A DNA stretch of 64,000 nt from Cryptomeria japonica (lineage: Eukaryota > Streptophyta > Pinopsida > Cupressales > Cupressaceae). The notes under the pieces are model-generated. The model was not told the origin of the DNA and did not search any database. It was given only the letters and a program-made list of their open reading frames with translations. The stretch covers positions 266,667,425 through 266,731,424 of the forward strand of contig NC_081415.1 of NCBI RefSeq assembly GCF_030272615.1, written 5' to 3'. A program made the translations under genes and the position numbers. Below are positions 55,584 to 64,000 of this stretch, piece after piece (the first letter of the stretch is position 1; the number at the start of each line of letters is the position of its first letter).

Positions 55584-56937
55584 TGTTGGTAACAATGTAG
55601 CAAACTAAGAGGGAGGGTGGATCATTTGGCACAAAAACTTACTACAACTTAAACCACAACATGGATCATATAATTAACAATTAACACATGAAACAACACC
55701 ACATCAATAACACATATAACACCAAGATTTTTGACATTGAAAACTCAGTTAAGGGAAAAACCATGATGGGAACCTACCCACAATGAGATAATACCCTGTT
55801 AGGAGTAAATGTGAATATTATAATAGGGAATGCACATGCATTCAAACATATTGCCTAGAGCCCAATGCTCAAAATAAGAAACCTAAAAAGGCTACAACCT
55901 TAAGGGAAGACTCATTGCCTTACAAGAAGTCTTGCTAACTTACAAAAGCATTCAAACTACAATCCAGATCACATCAACTATGAAAATAGCATCTCCATAT
56001 GCCTGAGTACAGTTCCGCTTAAGCACACAGTCTTCTCTACAACACTTATCTTCTCCTTCACACTTCTGAAAGATAAAATCACTTGTTCAAACATACAACT
56101 CAATCATACACTCATAGAAATACATCTTACATGATTATTACATATATTTATACAAATCCTCAACCTATATTTCAAGGTCGGCCAAACCCTTAATACACAT
56201 TACAAAATAATATCCTCACATGCTACAACAATATATGCAGACCAAAACAATGTCGGCTAAGACATAGTCTAGACCCAAATTTATACCGTAAACAAGAAAC
56301 ACCTCCAACAATTACACCTTGATCATCTGCAACATGTTACAACCACCAAGAATATCACATAACATGAAGAACATCATTGGACAAGAAAAATATTCAATAG
56401 TGCACACGATAATCAATGCGGACCACCAATAAGCATAGAACACAATCTAGAGACATTCACAAGCAACATGAATTGCATCATGACAATCGTGCTAGCAATA
56501 ACTTCGATCACCGAAATCATCATTATCTGTCAATCAGAGCTCAAGAACATCAACATAACTGATTGTCAACTTGAAATATTTGCTTGTGGATTTCTAAATT
56601 ATAAATCAAATAAACTAAGGACACACATCAACATCCAGAACATATCTCATACATCCACAACTAAAGATATAGCAATTTTGGAGCAATATGGAGCACAAAC
56701 CAGAATACCAAATAACATGAACAATTGCATAACATCCCCAATATTGGATCTCATAACTCAATTAAATTATCATGTGGACCAAAAATACTTTAAATTGCAT
56801 CAGCTCATCTGCAATACACATGCTAAATCAACTCATTCCATCAAACTGTAATACACATAAAACTTTCCAACAATCTCCTCATCAACAATCTCCACATATG
56901 TTGACATCAATGACAAAATATCAACCAATATCCAACA
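55584..56937 (-). repeat. Copia D 3' LTR
   Basis: 1354 bp with TG...CA ends. The GA-rich U5 box is degenerate (AAGAGGGAGGGTGGATCATT, 55605-55624). ORFs inside it are chance. Confidence 0.85.
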
Positions 56938-56949
56938 ATCTCCCCCTTT
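56938..56949 (-). promoter_or_regulatory. Copia D polypurine tract
   Basis: Minus strand AAAGGGGGAGAT directly before the LTR. A second similar tract (CTCCCCCTTTGACA) lies at about 57110-57123. Confidence 0.85.
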
Positions 56950-57301
56950 GGCATTGATGGCAACATATGAATGTGAAAAATAATCAATGCAAAGAAAGTA
57001 ATCAACTCTCAACAATCTCCCTCAAAGTCACAAGGATCAATTCTCCCTTTGACAAACAATTCAAATCACAAAGTGCTCTAATCTCTTATAGAGTTTTTCA
57101 CATGCTTCTCTCCCCCTTTGACACCAATGACAAAGGTTCAATAATCAAGATTCTCTCACCTTTGAATTAGCTTCACAAATATGAACATCTAAATCACCAA
57201 CAATGACATTGACTACTCCTCCTGAGTAGAAGCCACACTCATCAATTCAGAGCATAAAATACCTCTGTGAAGTTCATTGGACTAATGCAAATCCATGCAC
57301 C

Positions 57302-59586
57302 TTAGTTCTCATCAAGAGGGGCAATTACCCCTAACTTCTCTCTGAGATACTCAAAAGTATATTTAGGCAAAGGCTTCGTAAAGATATCTGCTATATGTTC
57401 CTTTGTAGATACATACTGTAGGATGTCTTCTTTCTCATTCACCTTCTCTCTCAAGAAATGAAACTTGATTGATATATGCTTTGTCTTGGAATGCAACACT
57501 GGATTCTTTGGGATATTGATAGTGCTTGAATTGTCATAGTATATAGAAATAGGCTCATAAAAAATAACTCCTATATCCTTCAACATCTGCTTCATCCAAA
57601 TTACCTGAGTACAATTTCTAGCAACAACAATGTATTCAACTTTTGCAGTAGATAAGGAAATAACATTCTACTTCTTACTTGCCCAAGAGACCAACTTCTT
57701 TCCCAAAAACAATGCACCACCTGTAGTACTTTTTTGGTCATCAACATCACCTGTCCAATCAACATCTATAAAGGCACTCAAAGTAAAGTCGTCATTCTTA
57801 GAATACCAAAAACCAAAATCAATTGTCCCTTTCAAATATCTGAATATCCCTTTTATAGAAGTAACATGAGATTTTTTAGGATTAGCTTGAAATCTAGCAA
57901 CATGAAACACTACGTTCATTATATCAGGTCTAGTATGAGTCAAATACAATAAACTACCAATCATAGATCTATATGTGGTCTAATTAGCTTTCAGAGAGTC
58001 ATCATATTTTGTCACCTTAAATCTAGTCACCATAGGTGTACCAATAGGTTTAGAGTCCTCAAAACCAAAAAATTTCAACAATTCCTTCACATACTTAGAC
58101 TGAGATATGAAAATGTCTTTGTCCAACTGAGTAATCTGCAATCCCAAAAAGGATTTCATCTCACCAATCATGAACATCTCAAATTCATTCTACATCTCTT
58201 CAGCAAATTTCTTACATAGGCAATCATTTCCTCCAAAGATAATGTCATCAACAAAAACTTCAACAATCAAAATATTATTCAAATCAATTTTTAAATAAAG
58301 ATTACTATCAACAATACTTTTATTGAATCCAAGATTTATCAAACACTTATCCAATCTGACATACCAGACTCTAGGGGCTTTCTTTAATCCATACAATGAT
58401 TTATTCAATCGACAAACTATGTCCTTTTCATCTGTCAGTTGAAATCCATCTGGTTGCTCAATATAAACTTCTTCTTCCAATTCACCATTAAGAAAAGTGG
58501 ATTTGACATCCATCTGATAAACCTTGAAATCTTTGTGAGCAACATAGGCAAGAAATAATCTAACAGCTTCAATTCTAGCTACCAGAGTAAAAGTCTATTC
58601 ATAATAAATTCCTTCCATCTGTGAATAACCCTTACAAACAAGTCTAGCTTTATTTTGGACAACTTCACCATGTTCATTCAACCTATTCCGGAATACCCAT
58701 TTAGTTCCAAATACATTTTTATCCTTAGATCTAGGAACAAGAATCCATGTATTATTTTTCTCAATCTGATTCAATTCTTCTTCCATAGCTTTAATCTAAT
58801 TTTCATCTTTGCAAGCTTCATCAAAATTCTTAGGCTCAATCTTAGAAATCAAACAAATTTCTTTAGTAAATCTTCTCCTAGTCATCACACCTTTATTCTT
58901 ATCACCAATAGTCTGATTTTTTGAATGATTCAACCTCACAGATCTGGGATTTTTAATATTTTCTTGGATTCCGAGTTCTTGAACTCTTTCCTCTGCACTA
59001 GCATCTACGCCTTCATTCTCATACTTTTCCAAAGCAATGTGAACTTGATTTTGGGTCTGCACTAGCTTTCCTTTGTTTGAACTGACATCATGATCATCAG
59101 AATCATATCTGTAAGATTTAATTTGTCTTAAATTTCCTTCATCAAACTACACATTAGCACTTTCAAACATATTTCTCAATATTTTATTATAACACCAATA
59201 GGCCTTACTTTTAGTAGAATAACCAAGAAACATTTCTTGATCACATCTTGCATCAAACTTTCCAAGATCTTCATCCCTTTTGATATAGTATTTACTACCA
59301 AATTTTTTGAAATATCTAATAGTAGGAGGATGACCAAACCATAACTCATAAGGAGTCTTGCTATTATCACCTTAGACATCTACCCAGTTAAGAGTGTATA
59401 CATTAGTACTCACAACTTCTTTCCACAATACATGCAAAACATTTCCTTTGATCATCATGGTTCTAGCAACTTCTTGAATTGTTCTATTCTTTCTCTCCAC
59501 AACACCATTATGTTGTGGTGTCCTAGGAGAAGATAATTGTCTCTTAACTCCATGTTCTTCACAATATGCATTAAATGATAACTCAA
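57302..59586 (-). pseudogene. Copia D pol, integrase C-terminus through RNase H
   Basis: One frame holds from about 59062 to 57302, and the part above it is readable in shifted frame. Integrase end: CEEHGVKRQLSSPRTPQHNG just inside the cut, then TPYELWFGHPPTIRYFKKFG and [67 protein letters not shown]. RNase H: FIDVDWTGDVDDQKST, YYDNSSTINI, HIADIFTKPLP. Stops at 58796 (Trp position), 58595, 58190, 57980 and 57668 mostly fit C-to-T or G-to-A change. Catalytic residues of RT are still present. The start is lost to the insertion of E. Confidence 0.92.
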
Positions 59587-61039
59587 TGAAGAACAGATAG
59601 TACCAAACTGGTACTAAGAGGGGGGGGGGGGGTGAATCAATACAGACAAAAACACAATCCTAAACCAGTTTGACAACAGACACTTCAAATGACTGACTGA
59701 CAGTGACGCCGGTTTGAAACATAGTACAACCAGTAAAACTAAGAATGACTAAGACAAGCATTAACCGGTTACTCACTTAGCTTTCCACTCAACTTAATAC
59801 TACACATTCATTTCACCCTTATGCATGAACAGGTAATCTATCATCAAAAATATAATAGCTTGCCAACATGATCATGAATCACTGCTTGATAGAAAATAAC
59901 AAAGCATCACAAGAAAGAAGCATCACACATGACACACATAATTTTCACATGGAAACCCAACTAGGAAAAACCACAGTGGGGATGAATACCCACAAGCTAT
60001 TTTGAACTCTTTAGAAGTCCACTCTGCCAGGAGCCTTGTCCGATTAGAGACATTATAATAGGTTCTATTAGGAACCAATCTTGTTAGGGATCACCTGATT
60101 AAGGGATGGCTAGAATACCCAGTTAAGGGTTAAACCAGGTTAAAGGTTACCTTGTTAAAGGATTTCAAGAACTCAATGACTTTGAGTCACCCTGTTAAAG
60201 GATTTACAGCAAGCCAGTTAAGGCTACCCTGTTAAGGGATTTCTCAACTATTGAAGTGGTTCAAGATCAATAGGTATTGCAGTGATCTGATGATAGCACT
60301 CAATGCCAGTGCAGATCCGCTTTAGCTCCTCTTTACCTTCTACACTTTCACTCTATAGGTATCACATATCACTTCACTTGGATACACACACACAACTTTT
60401 TCCAACAGCCTCAGCATGAAACATAACATTGACCTTATAGGAAAACAGATAGGTCGGTAGCATAAACCCTAAACCCTAAACCTGTTAGATTAAGGAATTC
60501 AAATGGTTCAATCCTAACTGTTGAGCACACTACATTAAATGCAACAGTCTTGATCCAATCTCAAGACATTCTCTACCTTTCGTTTTCCATCGATTTCATA
60601 GCGGTTGATAACCCATCACACGTTATCACCATTTACAGACTTTGCACATTCCTAAGGTAGATAGGAACAATCTCCTTCATGCATGATCCTTCACACACAA
60701 AAGGATTACGTGGAAACACAGTCTGTTCAGCTTTGCAATGCTAACTCATCACACAAAGTCATCGGTTGAGTCACACAAGCTTGAAGCTCATCAACCAGAA
60801 ACCCTGAGACTACCAACCGGTAGTCACACAAAGGTTCCATATACCGGTTCCCATAACAACATGCCGGTTCACCTTGAACAAACATACTGCTTCACTTTGG
60901 CACATATCCTGGGTCACAATGTTATACGGGTTCTCACATATACCGGTTCATTACCGGTTCATTCTTCTTCAACATATTTGACATCAATGACAACATACAA
61001 TGTCATTATGTCCTCATACCAGTTCACATAATGCCAACA
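59587..61039 (-). repeat. Copia E 3' LTR
   Basis: 1453 bp, starts TGAAGAACAG, ends AATGCCAACA. The longest G run of all the LTR boxes is here (59621-59632, twelve G), followed by TGAATCAA. Many ACCGGTT motifs around 60820-60965. (CTAAACC)n-like telomere motif 60470-60485 is only about two units. Confidence 0.88.
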
Positions 61040-61051
61040 ATCTCCCCCTTT
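61040..61051 (-). promoter_or_regulatory. Copia E polypurine tract
   Basis: Minus strand AAAGGGGGAGAT directly before the LTR, with arms AATGCCAA and TTGGCATT around it. Confidence 0.88.
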
Positions 61052-61256
61052 GGCATTGATGGCAATATATAAAGATATCTCTCCACTTCACATCTTCTCC
61101 CCCTTTGACAACAATGCCAAAGTGGAGGCACAAGCTTTCCTGTTCCATTATGCTGCTCCCCTCGAGTTGTAGCATCCTTCAACACATCAATCCACAGAAA
61201 AAAAATTGACTATGCAATACTTGACTGATGTGGAGCATATACCTTTAGTTTACCTC

Positions 61257-64000
61257 CTAAAGGGGAAACACCCCTAATTCACCTCTAAAGTACATAAATG
61301 TAGCCTTTGGGAGAGGCTTGGTGAATATGTCTGCTAACTGCTCCTTACTGGAAACATGTTCCAGTGCAATTTCTTTGTTCTGAACCTTTTCCCTCAAGAA
61401 ATGATACTTAAGCTCAAAATGCTTGGTTTTAGAATGTAAAAATGGATTCTTTGAAATATTGATAGCACTTGTGTTATCATAGAATATTCTTACTAGTTCA
61501 GATACAGGAACTTTGAAGCCATTTAATACATGCTTCATCCAGATTGTCTGAGTGCAGTTCATGAAAGCTGCAACATACTCTGCTTCCACTGTAGACTGAG
61601 AGATACAACTCTACTTCTTACTCATCCATGAGACCAGTCTACTACCGAGAAAGAATGCACCACTGGTTGTGCTCTTCCAGTCATCCATATTACCTACCCA
61701 ATCAACATCTATGAATACTTTTAAGTTGAAATCATTGCTATATGGATACCACAATCCATAGTCAATTGTTCCCTTTAGATACCTAAGAATCTGCTTGACT
61801 GCAACCAAGTGGGATTCTCTTGGACTTTTTTGGATTCTTGCAGTAATGCCAACTGCATGTGCAATGTCCGGTTTGCTATGCACTACATAATGCAACTTAC
61901 CAATCATTGATCGGTATTCCTTCTCATCAACCAATGTTGAATCATCCTTTTTTGATAATTTGCAACCGGTCACCATCAGTGTACCAACCGGTTTGCTATC
62001 TTCCATGCCAAAGGTCTTCAACACCTCTTTGACATACTTGGACTAAGTGATAAAGATTCCATCTTTCATCTACTGAATCTGCAGTCCAATGAAGAACTTA
62101 ATCTCCCCTATAAGTGACATCTCAAACTCTTTCTTCATCTCATCTACAAACTCATGACTCATCTTGTCATCTCCACAAAAGATAATGTCATCAACAAATA
62201 CCTCATAGATTAGGATTTTATCTCCTTTATATTTCAAGTAGATATTGCTATCTTCACTTGTTCTCTCAAATCCAATGTTCACAAAATGGGAATGCAGGCA
62301 TTCATACCATGCTCTAGGTGCTTGCTTTAGACCATATAAGGCTTTATGTAGCCTGCACACCATGTTACTGTCTTCAAATGGGGAAAACCCATCTGGTTGC
62401 TCTATATACACCTCCTCTTCAAGCACACCATTTAGGAATGCAAATTTTACATCCATTTGATATACCTTGAATCCTGTAAAGGCTGCATATGCAAGGAGCA
62501 TACAAACTCCTTCCAATCTGGCAAGAGGAGCAAAGGTTTCTCCATAGTCTTCTCCTTCTTCTTGGGCATATCCTTTGCACACCAGTCTGGCTTTGTTTCT
62601 AATCATTGTGCCATCCTCATTCAACTTATTTCTAAAAACCCATTTAGTACCAATGACATTTTTATGCACTGGTCTGGGCACCAAAGACCATGTACCATTT
62701 TTCTAAATCTGGTCAAGTTCCTCTTCCATTGCCTTGATCCAGTCATCATCTTTATGTGCCTCTTTGAATGATTTAGGCTCAAATTCAAAGATCATACATG
62801 AGTTTTCTCTGACCTTTCTTCTTGTAAGGATTCCTGCATCCTTATCTCCTATGATCTACTTAGGATCATGATTCGGCTTGACATATCGAGGAATGGTCTT
62901 GATAGATTCCTCTTGATTTTCTTCTTCATCCTCATCTCCATCAGTATTAGCATCTACATCTACCAATGTAGGTACACTATTACTGGTACTCGGTTGACTA
63001 ACAACCGATTCCCAGAAGGTTACAACCGGTTCATTTACCGCTTGCTCACTGTCGGTTTCCTCAGTTTTCTCAGAGGTTTCATCAACTCTTACACTGATGC
63101 TTTCCATAATTCTCTGAGTCCTATTATTGAAACACTTGAGAACTTTGCTCTTGGTGGAATACCCTAGGAATATTCCCTCATCACATTTCACATCAAATTT
63201 GCTTTGGTGTTTGCTCCTCTTGATGTAACATTTGCTACCAAACACTCTAAAGTAGCTAACCACAGGTGTCTTACCGGTCCAATACTCATAAGGAGTTTTA
63301 TCCTTACCTTTCTTGATGAGTACCCGGTTCATTGTGTAGACTTCAGTGCTCACCGCTTCTCTCCAAAAGGTGTGGGCTACCTTTCCTTGAATTAGCATAG
63401 TTCTAGTTGCTTCAACCACTGTTCGGTTATTCCTTTCTGCTAAGCCATTCTACTGTGGAGTCCTGGGGGTAGACAGTTGCCTCTTGATGCCATTCTCTTC
63501 ACAACATTTGTTGAATTCACTGGAAGTGAATTCCCCTCCTTGATCAATTCTAAGGCATTTGATTCTCCTACCACTTTCCTTTTCAACTAGTGCTCTGAAA
63601 GCTTTGAACTTTCCAAAGGCTTTAGACTTGTCCTTCAAGAATGTGACCCACATCATTCTTGAGCAATCATCTGTGAGAATCATAAAATACCTATCTCCCT
63701 GCACACTCCTAGTTTTCATAGGACCACACAAATCAGTATGCACAAGATCAAGTAAATTGTCTGCAGTGAGAGATTTACCTTTGAATGTTGAGGAAGACAT
63801 TTTCCCTAGTTGACATTCTCTGCACAAAGGATTTTCCAGTTTGCTCAGCATCGGCAATCCTCTAACTGCCTTGATCTTACTGGCCTTCACAATGTTATCA
63901 AAGTTTACATGGCAGAGTCTCCTATGCCATATCCAACTATCATCAAACTTATCCATAAGACAGGTACTGATATTAGCATTCAGTTGAAATAGGTTACCTT
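61257..64000 (-). pseudogene. Copia E pol, pre-integrase through RNase H, partial
   Basis: All segments from 63956 to 61257 lie in the same frame. Pre-integrase zinc region: WHRRLCHVNFDNI and CRECQLGKMS. Integrase core: LTDDCSRMMWV, RIDQGGEFTS, then after a stop AERNNRT-like and [67 protein letters not shown]. RNase H: FIDVDWVGNMDDWKST, IFYDNTSAINIS, QLADIFTKPLP ending at 61257. Stops: 63450, 62856, about 62703, 62070, 62043, 61611. At five of these copia families normally have Gln, and each is TAG. No frameshift was seen, so inactivation is by point mutation only. The 5' end is outside the window. Confidence 0.93.

Larger units (their letters stand above)
55584..59586 (-). mobile_element. 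Copia D, visible part (split by copia E)
   Basis: Minus-strand Ty1/copia inserted in gypsy LTR copy 3. The 3' LTR is 55584-56937, starting TGTTGGTAAC and ending TCCAACA, a 6-bp inverted end TGTTGG/CCAACA. Then polypurine tract and pol. Continuity stops at 59586 where copia E begins inside the integrase core. The rest (integrase start, gag, 5' LTR) would be right of E, outside this window. The left flank TTTAA (55579-55583) is the presumed target duplication, not checkable here. Confidence 0.9.
59587..64000 (-). mobile_element. Copia E, visible part
   Basis: Minus-strand Ty1/copia inserted in copia D. The 3' LTR is 59587-61039, followed by polypurine tract and a nearly continuous pol frame to the window edge. 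gag and 5' LTR are outside. Left flank CTCAA (59582-59586) is the presumed target duplication. It has fewer frame breaks than A, consistent with a younger insertion. Confidence 0.92.

Noticed and set aside
56468-56957. 127-codon and overlapping ORFs
   Set aside because: Inside the copia D LTR. No domain, and LTR ends and polypurine tract define the region.
60470-60485. Telomere-like AAACCCT repeat
   Set aside because: Only about two units inside the copia E LTR. Too short for an interstitial telomere.

Overview
This is plant nuclear DNA with no bacterial-type genes. The signs are plant Ty1/copia and Ty3/gypsy retrotransposons with initiator-Met-tRNA primer sites, a plant mobile domain (PMD) pseudogene, GT-AG introns, AT-rich spacers and deeply nested insertions. 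The density of old nested elements and LTRs of 1.0-2.2 kb suggests a large gymnosperm genome, probably a conifer. That is inference; no species marker is visible. I found no intact host gene, rRNA, tRNA or CRISPR array. Almost every coding region is broken by stops or frameshifts.

Layout. Copia A (404-7431, minus) is complete, with a TCAAC target duplication. It lies just left of a gypsy relic with gag and protease remnants (about 7487-13613, plus). A second gypsy family supplies LTRs at 14766-16375 and 50685-52354, and a diverged truncated one at 54290-55583. Just inside the first LTR a 1.2-kb integrase-bearing segment is repeated in tandem (16493-18885, resuming 26896-27401). Its third copy is split by element B (18886-26895, minus, ATAAA duplication), a non-autonomous LTR element. 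From 27477 to 47624 runs a roughly 20-kb unit bounded by 24-bp terminal inverted repeats that match at 22 positions and flanked by AAAG. I read it as a large DNA transposon (G) carrying a DDE-type transposase relic (plus), a 359-bp tandem array, and an intron-rich gene of unknown function (minus). G was later hit by solo LTR F (29914-30942, TAGGA duplication) and by non-autonomous element C (38158-45570, plus, TGAGG duplication), which sits inside an exon of the unknown gene. To the right of G are an antisense PMD pseudogene (47640-49660), a 19-bp minisatellite, the gypsy LTRs, a 5'-truncated LINE (52423-54054, minus), and copia D (from 55584, minus). Copia E (from 59587, minus) is inserted in the integrase region of D and runs off the window.

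How the parts relate. B and C are the most interesting pair. Both have LTRs, primer sites and U5 motifs like the copia copies, and C also has their polypurine tract, but in place of integrase and reverse transcriptase they carry two colinear ORFs. ORF1 is a coiled coil plus several CCHC zinc knuckles. ORF2 is a roughly 1000-codon protein of unknown function whose similarity between B and C extends along much of its length. They look like a pol-less lineage that borrows copia enzymes while keeping its own second gene. Transposon G, with its second gene and internal satellite, is the other candidate for an under-described system.

Identities rest on reading motifs and repeats by eye. Percent identities, database matches and ages were not computed.
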